Assembly: GCA_902798975.1 (NCBI GenBank)
Contig: CADBYT010000010.1
Span: 1-64,000 of the forward strand
DNA from: an uncultured Bacteroidia bacterium
Lineage (GTDB): Bacteria; Bacteroidota; Bacteroidia; Bacteroidales; UBA932
DNA length: 64,000 bases
Direction: 5' to 3'
A model generated the notes under the pieces. It made no database searches. It was not told where the DNA came from and worked only from the letters and a program-made list of their open reading frames with translations. The position numbers were made by a program, and so were the translations under genes. This document shows positions 1-7,298 of this stretch, in pieces; position 1 is the stretch's first letter, and the number at the start of each line of letters is the position of its first letter.

Positions 1-657
1 GTCGAGAAGATGTCCTTCCACTGGGAGGCTGACCTCGACCTCAGCGGCCGCAGCACCCTCGCCATCCGTCCGATCATCTGGAAGAACGGTTGGCCGGAGG
101 CCGGCGAGATCCTCGCTGACGGCAACTACAAGATCCTCTCCCGCCGTCGTGGCTACGCGCTGGAGCTCACCGTCGACTTCGTCCGCGCTGCGGGCGGTAT
201 GCGCGGTTTCGGCCGTCAGGCCAACGAGACCGTCGTCAAGGTGGAGAACCAGAAGCTTGAGGAAGTGATCGGTGGCTGGCCGGAGGGTAACATCCCCGTG
301 CGCGCCAACGACTACATGGCCCGCCCGCACCAGGCATGGACGATCGAGGCCGTTCCCGAGGCCGGTGGCTATCTCGGTGGCCCGTACTACAAGATCGTGA
401 TCCAGGGCACCAACCGTGCTCTCGCCGCCGCTGAAGGCCACGAACTGATCACCGTGCCGGAGTTCACCGGCGCTGACGAGCAGCTCTGGAAGATCGAGCA
501 GCTGACCGACGGCACCTGGCGCATCGCGCCGAAGGCCATCCCCGGCTGCGGTCATCCCGAGAAGTTCTGCCTCTACTCCGTGGCTGACAGCACCCCGACC
601 CTGGCGAAGTTCGATTTCAACAACGACAACGCCAAGTGGGACATCAAGGCCCGCTAG
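1..657 (+). CDS. C-terminal part of a GH43-type arabinan hydrolase with ricin-like tail (5' end outside window)
   Basis: The reading frame is open to base 1, so the gene begins upstream; the ATG at 10 is probably internal. The first ~40 residues contain an I-R-P-I-I-W-x-N-G-W-P-x-A-G segment, which I recognise as the end of the GH43 arabinan endo-1,5-alpha-L-arabinosidase fold. The remaining ~170 residues look like a ricin-type beta-trefoil (repeated Q-A-W-T-I / E-Q-L-W-K-I, Y-Y-K-I-x-x-x-G-T-N-R-A-L). The likely role is periplasmic or surface hydrolysis of arabinan, with the trefoil binding sugar. The catalytic residues are not in the window, so the exact specificity is unproved. A strong palindrome (677-716) follows the stop. 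Confidence 0.6.
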   Translation, partial: VEKMSFHWEADLDLSGRSTLAIRPIIWKNGWPEAGEILADGNYKILSRRRGYALELTVDFVRAAGGMRGFGRQANETVVKVENQKLEEVIGGWPEGNIPVRANDYMARPHQAWTIEAVPEAGGYLGGPYYKIVIQGTNRALAAAEGHELITVPEFTGADEQLWKIEQLTDGTWRIAPKAIPGCGHPEKFCLYSVADSTPTLAKFDFNNDNAKWDIKAR

Positions 658-676
658 ACTGAAAGATCTCATTTTA

Positions 677-716
677 AATAATTCGGCAACATCCAGCTGG
701 ATATTGCCGAATTATT
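677..716. terminator. Long near-perfect palindrome after the GH43 gene
   Basis: Forty bases form a hairpin of 13 + 6 paired bases per arm, with a single C/A mismatch at 690/703 and the centre at AGCT. It begins 20 bases after the stop and ends 28 bases before the ATG of the next gene. The AT-rich outer stem would allow it to terminate the upstream transcript. Its closeness to the next start also permits an operator role. Confidence 0.6.
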
Positions 717-743
717 ATTATATTGCGTCCAAAAAGAAAAAGT

Positions 744-1691
744 ATGCGAAGCGTTGGTGTCGAAAAGGAAATGGCTGGATTGCTGGCGCAGGGAAGGGTC
801 CTCTCGGTTGCAGATTTTATGGGCGCCTGCCCGGGGGTTCCTGCGGCTACCGTGTATTCCAGAATCAGGGGACTGCTGCAAGCTGGGGTCATTTCCCAGA
901 CAGGCAGAGGGTTGTATGTCGCAGTACGTAAACCCAAATATGCTGTTCCTGTCACGGACTGGATGCTCCGAGTCAATGCCGTTTTGCTTGATTCTTGTGA
1001 GGGAATCAACCACTGCATTTACGAAAAGGCGCGCAATCTGATCGTAGAGGTCCCGAGAAGAGAGATTAATCAGGTTTTGGAAAGCCTCAAGGGCCATTTC
1101 CCTAAAGCGGTGTCACAAAAAGATGCGGACCGCTTTCCTGTTCCGTTGGAGGATTATATCATCGTAGGTGCACTGGTGTCCGATGCGCCCATCGCAGAAG
1201 ATGGTGAATTGTGCGTTCCTTCTTTGGAAAAGAACCTGATAGATGGGTTATGCCGGACAGGGAATGATCGTTTGGCTGTTCAACATGAGTTTCAGAAGGC
1301 GTTGGACGTATATCCCGTCAATATGAACCGCCTGCACAGGTATGCGGCAAGACGGGGCGTGGCGGAAGAACTGTCTTCCTGCCTTTCTTCCATGGATGCC
1401 GGAAGGACAGAGATGTTTTCCAGAGTCCAGCAATATTTTGCCCAGGCGCCCATTGCCAGGGCCTGGGTTTTTGGCTCCTTTGCAAGGGGAGAGGAGACGG
1501 AGACGAGTGATTTGGATCTTCTGGTCGATTATCTCCCCGAAAGCCAGGTCTCCTTGCTTGATATCATCCGGCAGCGCCTGGATCTGGAAAAGATTGTAGG
1601 CAGGGCGGTCGACTTGGTAGAAAACGGTAACCTCAGGCCATTTGCCGCCGCCTCGGCGGAACGGGATAAATACTTGATCTATGAGAGATAA
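744..1691 (+). CDS. Fusion antitoxin: AbiEi-like winged-helix region + MNT nucleotidyltransferase
   Basis: The protein has 315 aa from ATG 744; an in-frame TTG at 723 is less likely. Residues ~5-60 resemble a winged helix, and residues ~60-215 look like the body of AbiEi/DUF6577-type proteins. The C-terminal ~90 residues are a minimal nucleotidyltransferase with an exact G-S-x10-D-x-D motif (G244, S245, D256, D258) and a candidate third Asp at D290. The stop overlaps the start of a HepT-like gene by 11 bases, the layout of HepT/MntA type VII systems, where MntA AMPylates the HEPN toxin. The long AbiEi-like N-terminus is not part of ordinary MntA (~100-140 aa). Inference: it adds DNA binding or autoregulation. 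The nucleotidyltransferase call is firm; the N-terminal family call is tentative. Confidence 0.75.
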   Translation: MRSVGVEKEMAGLLAQGRVLSVADFMGACPGVPAATVYSRIRGLLQAGVISQTGRGLYVAVRKPKYAVPVTDWMLRVNAVLLDSCEGINHCIYEKARNLIVEVPRREINQVLESLKGHFPKAVSQKDADRFPVPLEDYIIVGALVSDAPIAEDGELCVPSLEKNLIDGLCRTGNDRLAVQHEFQKALDVYPVNMNRLHRYAARRGVAEELSSCLSSMDAGRTEMFSRVQQYFAQAPIARAWVFGSFARGEETETSDLDLLVDYLPESQVSLLDIIRQRLDLEKIVGRAVDLVENGNLRPFAAASAERDKYLIYER

Positions 1692-2031
1692 GTTAAACGA
1701 CGAAGCCCGGCTTGATTTAATACGGGAGGCGATTGCCAACATAGAATCATTTCTTGACGGCACGACAAATTGCGAAGCTTTCGTAGCAAATAAACTGCTC
1801 TGCCATGCCGTTATCTACAACCTGCAATGCATAGGAGAGTGTGCTTATAAACTCTCCAGAGATTATGTGGTGGAGCATCCGGAGATGGATTGGGAAGCCA
1901 TAGAGGGCCTGCGGCACGTTCTTGTACACGATTACTACACTGTCAATATGAACAAAGTCTGGGCAATCCTGGAGAAAGATGTCCCGGAATTGAAAGAATA
2001 TTTGTCCTCCGAACAACTTTCGACGCAGTAA
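1681..2031 (+). CDS. HepT-like HEPN ribonuclease toxin
   Basis: This is a 116-aa all-helical protein of the DUF86/HepT size. It carries the HEPN signature R-x4-H-x-Y as R78, H83, Y85 (motif R-H-V-L-V-H-D-Y-Y). In the family R and H form the RNase active site, and the Tyr is the residue modified by the partner MntA. It overlaps the upstream MNT fusion gene by 11 bases and is surely co-translated with it. Predicted role: RNA-cleaving toxin neutralised by nucleotidylation. The key residues are intact, so it should be functional. Confidence 0.85.
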   Translation: MRDKLNDEARLDLIREAIANIESFLDGTTNCEAFVANKLLCHAVIYNLQCIGECAYKLSRDYVVEHPEMDWEAIEGLRHVLVHDYYTVNMNKVWAILEKDVPELKEYLSSEQLSTQ

Positions 2032-2059
2032 TTACGCTGAGGCGTAGTTATAATACAAG

Positions 2060-2161
2060 ATGGACGAGCGGGAACTGGCGAAGCGCTGTGCCCGGGGGGA
2101 CAACGAGGCGCGGAGGGTTGTATGGATTGATAAAAAAACGCTACCTTTGAAGGAGGTATGA
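2060..2161 (+). pseudogene. Remnant of an ECF sigma factor N-terminus
   Basis: A 33-codon frame opens with M-D-E-R-E-L-A-K-R-C-A-R-G-D-N-E-A-R-R. This matches the start of Bacteroidota ECF sigma factors, which usually continue into E-L-Y-x-x-Y. After 19 residues it diverges, with no region 2 or 4, and runs into the start of the PstS-like gene, whose ATG (2158) it overlaps. I read it as the stub left after deletion of a sigma-factor gene whose promoter area now serves the lipoprotein gene. It could be a translated leader, but the sigma-like start argues for a relic. Confidence 0.5.
2142..2149 (+). promoter_or_regulatory. Bacteroidota -7 box (TACCTTTG) before the PstS-like gene
   Basis: TACCTTTG matches the TAnnTTTG consensus and is followed after one base by AGGAGGT and then the ATG at 2158. 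A TTG lies at 2118-2120 (21-base gap, slightly long). If used, the leader is only about 10 bases and contains a Shine-Dalgarno-like run unusually close to the start. Confidence 0.45.
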
Positions 2162-3180
2162 AAAAGATCATCTTGTTATTCCTTTTTTTGCTGCCGGTCG
2201 CCTGCGGGAAGATTGCGGAACCATACGTCGATCCCTATGCGGAAAACGATTTTGCCATCACGGGGCTGACCCTGGACAATTTCCCGTTCATGGACTGCTC
2301 GACGAGCACGTCGCCGCTGCGGGACATGGTCATGTATCATCTCCTGGACATTCCTTACGCCTGGGGCCTTAATGTGGTGAGCGGGTCGCAATACGCCGTA
2401 ACTTTCCTGTTGCCCGAAGGGGTGGAACAGGGGAGCGAGGAGCACAAGAGGATGGCCGATATCCTGAACATGCGCCTGCGGCGGAGCAGCGGCTCTCACG
2501 GAGCGTTTGTCAACCTGATCGACGGCACGACGGGCGTGATCATCGATTCGCGCGACATTTCGCGCAACGAAAGCCAATACGCCCGGCAGGCAGGCGTGAC
2601 GGTCGAGACGAAGCCGCTGGCTTGGGATGCGCTGGTCTTCATCGTACATCCTGCCAACAAGGTCAAATCATTGACACAGGAACAGATACGTAATATCTAC
2701 ACGGGCAGGATCACCAATTGGAAACAGGTGGGCGGGCCCGATCACGAAATCCATGCTTACACCCGGGATCCGGATTCCGGAAGCCAGGAGAAGATGGAGA
2801 CGCTTGTGATGCAGGGCCAGAAAATGCTGGACCTTCCGGAAATGCAGGGAAATACGATGCTGTCTCCCTATCTCTCGATCGAGATGGACGAGTGGGGGAT
2901 CGCCTACACGCCGTATTACTTCTGCGAACGGATGATCAGCGACCTTCGCAGCGTGAAGGTGCTGGCCGTTGACGGGACATCCCCGACGCCGCGGTCCATC
3001 ATGAACGCCGTCAACGGGCAGAAAAAGGACGCCTATCCCTTCTTTTCGCATATCTATGCCGCCATCCGCTCCGACGCTCCGGCAGATTCGTTCGAGCGGC
3101 AGATCTATCGGTGGCTGTCTACCCCGAAAGCCAAGGACATCATCGACGAAAGCGGATATATTTCCCTTCGTTCGAAATGA
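2158..3180 (+). CDS. PstS-like phosphate/anion-binding lipoprotein
   Basis: This 340-aa protein has a lipoprotein signal (M-K-K-I-I-L-L-F... L-P-V-A-C, lipobox Cys at residue 16), so it should sit on the periplasmic face of a membrane. The body is a type 2 periplasmic binding fold of the PstS-like kind. Characteristic stretches are A-L-V-F-I-V-H-P-x-N, L-T-x-E-Q-I-R-N-I-Y-T-G-R-I-T-N-W and the anion-loop region T-R-D-P-D-S-G-S-Q. No pstCAB transporter genes are adjacent, so it may act in sensing or with a distant transporter. Phosphate as ligand is inferred from the family, not shown. Confidence 0.75.
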   Translation: MKKIILLFLFLLPVACGKIAEPYVDPYAENDFAITGLTLDNFPFMDCSTSTSPLRDMVMYHLLDIPYAWGLNVVSGSQYAVTFLLPEGVEQGSEEHKRMADILNMRLRRSSGSHGAFVNLIDGTTGVIIDSRDISRNESQYARQAGVTVETKPLAWDALVFIVHPANKVKSLTQEQIRNIYTGRITNWKQVGGPDHEIHAYTRDPDSGSQEKMETLVMQGQKMLDLPEMQGNTMLSPYLSIEMDEWGIAYTPYYFCERMISDLRSVKVLAVDGTSPTPRSIMNAVNGQKKDAYPFFSHIYAAIRSDAPADSFERQIYRWLSTPKAKDIIDESGYISLRSK

Positions 3181-3218
3181 TACCCGCCGGGGGTCGAGGA
3201 CATATAGGGATTTTTTGT

Positions 3219-3226
3219 TACATTTG
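3219..3226 (+). promoter_or_regulatory. -7 box (TACATTTG) for the aspS operon
   Basis: TACATTTG fits TAnnTTTG and lies 27 bases before the aspS ATG (3254). No clear TTTG is seen ~19 bases upstream. It is the best promoter candidate for the whole aspS-mur-dap run, which has no gap over 50 bases until after dapB. Confidence 0.5.
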
Positions 3227-3253
3227 TAATTTGGAACAAAAGATCCTCAAACT

Positions 3254-4969
3254 ATGTACAGAACCCACACTTGCGGCGAGTTGCGTCTCGCCGACCAAGG
3301 CAAGACAGTCACCCTCGCGGGATGGGTGCAAAAATCCCGTAAACTCGGCGGCATGACCTTTATCGACCTGCGCGACCGCTACGGCATCACGCAGCTGGTC
3401 GTGGAGGCGGACGCCGACCCGGCGCTGGTGGAGACCGCCGCCGGCCTGGGCCGTGAATTCGTGATCCAGGCCACGGGCGAAGTGCTCGAGCGCCAGAGCA
3501 AGAATCCCAAGATGCCGACCGGCGATATTGAAATCAAATTGAACGCCATCCGCATCCTGAATAAATCTTCCGTTCCGCCTTTCACCATCGAGGAGCAGAG
3601 CGACGGCGGCGAGGATCTGCGGGCCAAGTACCGCTACCTCGACCTGCGCCGTCCGCCCCTCCAGCGCGCCCTTGCGCTGCGTCACCGCCTGGCGCAGGAA
3701 GTCCGCAGCTATCTGGACGCCCAGGGCTTCATGGAGATCGAGACCCCGTACCTGATCAAGTCCACCCCGGAGGGCGCCCGCGACTTCGTGGTGCCTTCCC
3801 GCATGAACCCCGGCACTTTCTACGCCCTGCCGCAGAGCCCCCAGACCTTCAAGCAGCTGCTCATGGTCGCGGGCTATGACCGCTACTTCCAGATCGTGCG
3901 CTGCTTCCGCGACGAGGACCTGCGCGCCGACCGTCAGCCGGAATTCACGCAGATCGACTGCGAGATGAGCTTCGTGGAGCAGGAAGACGTGCTGAACACC
4001 TTCGAAGGCATGATGCGCCAGATGTTCAAGAACGCCGTGGGCGTGGACATCCCCAACCCGCTGCCGCGCATGAGCTGGTACGACGCGATGGACTTCTACG
4101 GCTCCGACAAGCCGGACATCCGTTTCGGCATGAAGATCCATGAGGTAACGAAGCTGGTCCAGGGCTGCGGCTTCTCCGTCTTCGACGGCGCCGAGTACAT
4201 CGGCGGCATCGCCGTGAGCGGCTGCGCCGAATACACCCGCAAGCAGCTGGACGAACTGACCGAATGGGTCAAGCGCCCGCAGGTGGGCGCCAAGGGCCTG
4301 GTCTATATCAAAGTCGCCGCCGACGGCACCCTCAAGTCCAGCGTCGATAAATTCTACAGCCCCGAGCAGCTGAAGGCCGTGGCCGACGCCTGCGAGGCCA
4401 AGGCCGGCGACCTGGTGCTCATCCTCTGCGGTCCCAAGCGCAAGACGCAGACCCAGCTGGGCGTGCTCCGCATCGAGATGGGAGGCCGTCTCGGCCTGCG
4501 TGACCCGAAGGTCTTCGCCCCGCTGTGGATCGTGGACTTCCCGCTCCTCGAGTGGAGCGACGAGGACCAGCGCTTCTACGCCATGCACCACCCCTTCACG
4601 GCCCCCAAGCCGGAGCATGAGCAGTGGTTCTACTCCGACAGGAAAGAGGACCTGGAGCGCGTCTGCGCCAATGCCTACGACTTCGTGCTGAACGGCACCG
4701 AACTCGGCGGCGGCTCCATCCGTATCCACGACGCCGCGATGCAGAGCCGCATGTTCGACGTGCTCGGCATCAGCAAGGAGGACGCCGAATACAAGTTCGG
4801 CTTCATCATCAACGCCTTCAAATTCGGCGCCCCGCCCCACGGCGGCCTGGCGTTCGGCTTCGACCGCGTCTGCGCCCTCTTCGGCGGGCAGGAGACGATC
4901 CGCGACTACATCGCGTTCCCGAAGAACAACCAGGGCCTGTCTTCCACCTACGTAGAGCCGCAGCCGTGA
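3254..4969 (+). CDS. aspS: Aspartyl-tRNA synthetase
   Basis: This 571-aa class II synthetase is of bacterial type. It has an N-terminal OB-fold for the anticodon (residues ~1-110) and the class II core with motif 2 [18 protein letters not shown] at 218-235. A GAD insertion domain lies roughly at 290-420, and motif 3 is near G-G-L-A-F-G-F-D-R. It charges tRNA-Asp with aspartate in the cytoplasm. Length is normal for the family. Its stop overlaps the GTG start of murB by four bases, so translation is coupled. Heading an operon of aspartate-derived lysine/DAP genes with the aspartate charging enzyme is a sensible metabolic grouping. Confidence 0.97.
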   Translation: MYRTHTCGELRLADQGKTVTLAGWVQKSRKLGGMTFIDLRDRYGITQLVVEADADPALVETAAGLGREFVIQATGEVLERQSKNPKMPTGDIEIKLNAIRILNKSSVPPFTIEEQSDGGEDLRAKYRYLDLRRPPLQRALALRHRLAQEVRSYLDAQGFMEIETPYLIKSTPEGARDFVVPSRMNPGTFYALPQSPQTFKQLLMVAGYDRYFQIVRCFRDEDLRADRQPEFTQIDCEMSFVEQEDVLNTFEGMMRQMFKNAVGVDIPNPLPRMSWYDAMDFYGSDKPDIRFGMKIHEVTKLVQGCGFSVFDGAEYIGGIAVSGCAEYTRKQLDELTEWVKRPQVGAKGLVYIKVAADGTLKSSVDKFYSPEQLKAVADACEAKAGDLVLILCGPKRKTQTQLGVLRIEMGGRLGLRDPKVFAPLWIVDFPLLEWSDEDQRFYAMHHPFTAPKPEHEQWFYSDRKEDLERVCANAYDFVLNGTELGGGSIRIHDAAMQSRMFDVLGISKEDAEYKFGFIINAFKFGAPPHGGLAFGFDRVCALFGGQETIRDYIAFPKNNQGLSSTYVEPQP

Positions 4970-5988
4970 GGATACAACTGAACTACGATTTGCTCGCGCA
5001 GAATACCTTCCGGATGAAGGTGTCCTGCGCGTGCTATGTCGAGTACGAGACCGTGAAGGAGCTGGAGGGGCTCAATTTCGACCGCCTGCCGCAGCCGCTG
5101 CTGCACATCGGCGCCGGGAGCAACCTCCTCTTCACCGGGGATTTCCCGGGGACGGTCCTGCATTCGAACATCGAGTTCATCAAATACGTGGACGTGGGCC
5201 TCGACGAGGTGCCCGTCATGGTCGGCGCGGGCGTGGTCTGGGACCACTTCGTCGAAGAGGCCTGCCGCCACGGCCTCTGGGGTGCGGAGAACCTCTCGCT
5301 CATCCCGGGCGAAGTCGGGGCGGCCGCCGTGCAGAACATCGGCGCCTACGGCGTGGAGGTGAAGGACATCATCTCCGGCGTCGTGGCCTTCGACCTGCAG
5401 GAGCGCAGGAAAGTCAAGTTTTCCCGCGAGGAATGCCGCTACGGCTACCGCGATTCCCTCTTCAAGCAGCCGGAGTCCAAGGGCCGCTACGTGGTCACGA
5501 GCGTGCTTTTCCGCCTCACGCGCAAGCACAGCCCGCGCCTGGAGTACAAGGGCGTCCGCGACGCGCTGGCCGCCGTCATGGCCGACCCGATCGGCCATCT
5601 CACGCCGCAGGCGGTGCGCGACGCCATCGTCCGCATCCGGCGGCAGAAGCTGCCCGATCCGGAGGAGGTCGGCAGTGCCGGGAGCTTCTTCAAGAATCCG
5701 GTCGTGAGCCGCGAAGAATTCGCGCGCATTTCCCCGGACGGGAGCGCCCCGCACTACGATCTGCCGGACGGCAGCGTCAAGGTGCCGGCGGCCTGGATGA
5801 TCGACCAGTGCGGCTTCAAAGGGGCGGCGGAAGGCGGTGCGGCGGTGTATGAGAAGCAGCCGCTCGTCATCGTCAATGCCAGCGGCGCGGCCTCTCCGCA
5901 GGAGGTCCTCGCGCTCGAACAACGCATCATCAACGGGGTACAGGAGCGCTTCGGCGTCACCCTGCACCCGGAAGTAGAGCATATATGA
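4966..5988 (+). CDS. murB: UDP-N-acetylenolpyruvoylglucosamine reductase (MurB)
   Basis: The protein has 340 aa from the GTG at 4966; the open frame runs further upstream but inside aspS. It reduces UDP-GlcNAc-enolpyruvate to UDP-MurNAc with NADPH and FAD. Visible motifs are the FAD-binding I-G-A-G-S-N-L-L (48-55), the L-I-P-G[14 protein letters not shown] block, the Y-G-Y-R-x-S-x-F Tyr-loop of type I MurB, the [10 protein letters not shown] motif with the proton-donor Ser, and a C-terminal H-P-E-V-E. It overlaps aspS upstream and murA downstream by 4 bases each. Confidence 0.96.
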   Translation: MRIQLNYDLLAQNTFRMKVSCACYVEYETVKELEGLNFDRLPQPLLHIGAGSNLLFTGDFPGTVLHSNIEFIKYVDVGLDEVPVMVGAGVVWDHFVEEACRHGLWGAENLSLIPGEVGAAAVQNIGAYGVEVKDIISGVVAFDLQERRKVKFSREECRYGYRDSLFKQPESKGRYVVTSVLFRLTRKHSPRLEYKGVRDALAAVMADPIGHLTPQAVRDAIVRIRRQKLPDPEEVGSAGSFFKNPVVSREEFARISPDGSAPHYDLPDGSVKVPAAWMIDQCGFKGAAEGGAAVYEKQPLVIVNASGAASPQEVLALEQRIINGVQERFGVTLHPEVEHI

Positions 5989-7292
5989 GCAGTTTTGTCA
6001 TCGAAGGCGGACACCGCCTCAGCGGCGAGATTACCCCCCAGGGAGCGAAGAACGAGGCCCTGGAGGTGATCAGCGCCGTCCTCCTCACCCCGGAGCCGGT
6101 CACCCTCACCAACGTCCCGGAGATCCTGGATGTCAAGAACCTCATCGACCTGCTGCGCGGCATGGGCGTGGGCGTGGAGCGCCACGCCAAAGGGGAGTAC
6201 ACCTTCACGGCGAGCCATGTCAACGAGTTCTACATCCGCAGCGCGGAATTCGTGAAGAAATGCGCCCAGCTGCGGGGTTCGGTGCTCGTCGTGGGACCGC
6301 TCCTCGCGCGCTTCGGCAACGCCTTCTTCCCCAAGCCGGGCGGCGACAAGATCGGCCGGCGCCGCGTGGACACGCACATCGAGGGCTTCATGCGCCTGGG
6401 CGCGAAATGCTCCTACGACACCGCCAAGCGGGCCTACAACCTCTCCTCGGGCCGCACGATGAAGGGCTGCTACATGCTGCTGGACGAGGCTTCCGTGACC
6501 GGTACGGCCAACATCGTGATGGCCGCCGTCCTCGCCGAGGGCACCACCACCATCTACAACGCCGCCTGCGAACCCTACGTGCAGCAGCTCTGCAAGCTGC
6601 TCACGGCGATGGGCGCCAAGATCGAGGGCGTCGGGTCCAACCTGCTCACCATCCACGGCGTGAAGGCACTGCACGGCGCCACCCACACCATCCTGCCGGA
6701 TATGATCGAGGTCGGCTCCTTCATCGGCATGGCCGCCATCACGCAGAGTGAACTTACCATCAAGAACGTGTCCTGGGCCAACCTGGGCATCATTCCGGAG
6801 CACTTCCGCCGCCTCGGCGTGAAGCTTGAGCAGCGCGGAGACGACATCTACGTCCCCGCACAGGAGAGCTACGAGATCGAATCCTTCATCGACGGCTCCA
6901 TCATGACCATCGCCGACGCCCCCTGGCCGGGCATGACCCCGGACCTGCTGAGCGTGCTGCTGGTCGTGGCCACGCAGTGCAAGGGCAGTGTCCTCATCCA
7001 CCAGAAGATGTTCGAGAGCCGCCTCTTCTTCGTGGACAAGCTCATCGACATGGGTGCGCAGATCATCCTCTGCGACCCGCACCGCGCCGTGGTCATCGGC
7101 CACGACCATAAACTCAGCCTCCGCGCCGGGCGGATGACCTCCCCGGATATCCGTGCCGGTATCGCGATGCTGCTGGCGGCCATGTCCGCCAAAGGCACCT
7201 CCACCATAGACAACATCGAGCAGATCGACCGCGGCTACGAAGACATCGAAGGCCGCCTGAACGCGCTCGGAGCCCATATTGAACGAAAATAA
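5985..7292 (+). CDS. murA: UDP-N-acetylglucosamine 1-carboxyvinyltransferase (MurA) with Asp at the active-site Cys position
   Basis: The protein has 435 aa and an ATGA overlap with murB. It transfers enolpyruvate from PEP to UDP-GlcNAc, the first committed step of peptidoglycan synthesis. The K-N-E-A substrate motif is at 22-25. The catalytic loop reads P-G-G-D-K-I-G-R-R-R-V-D-T-H, so the residue equivalent to E. coli Cys115 is Asp (D121). Asp at this site is known from Mycobacterium and Chlamydia MurA, which stay active but cannot be alkylated by fosfomycin. Its position immediately after murB supports a true MurA and not AroA. Confidence 0.95.
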   Translation: MSSFVIEGGHRLSGEITPQGAKNEALEVISAVLLTPEPVTLTNVPEILDVKNLIDLLRGMGVGVERHAKGEYTFTASHVNEFYIRSAEFVKKCAQLRGSVLVVGPLLARFGNAFFPKPGGDKIGRRRVDTHIEGFMRLGAKCSYDTAKRAYNLSSGRTMKGCYMLLDEASVTGTANIVMAAVLAEGTTTIYNAACEPYVQQLCKLLTAMGAKIEGVGSNLLTIHGVKALHGATHTILPDMIEVGSFIGMAAITQSELTIKNVSWANLGIIPEHFRRLGVKLEQRGDDIYVPAQESYEIESFIDGSIMTIADAPWPGMTPDLLSVLLVVATQCKGSVLIHQKMFESRLFFVDKLIDMGAQIILCDPHRAVVIGHDHKLSLRAGRMTSPDIRAGIAMLLAAMSAKGTSTIDNIEQIDRGYEDIEGRLNALGAHIERK

Positions 7293-7298
7293 CAGGCT

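Noticed and set aside
4624-4965. N-terminal extension of MurB inside aspS
   Set aside because: The extension is out of frame with AspRS, Arg-rich and unlike MurB. The GTG at 4966 gives a normal-length enzyme and the usual coupled overlap.
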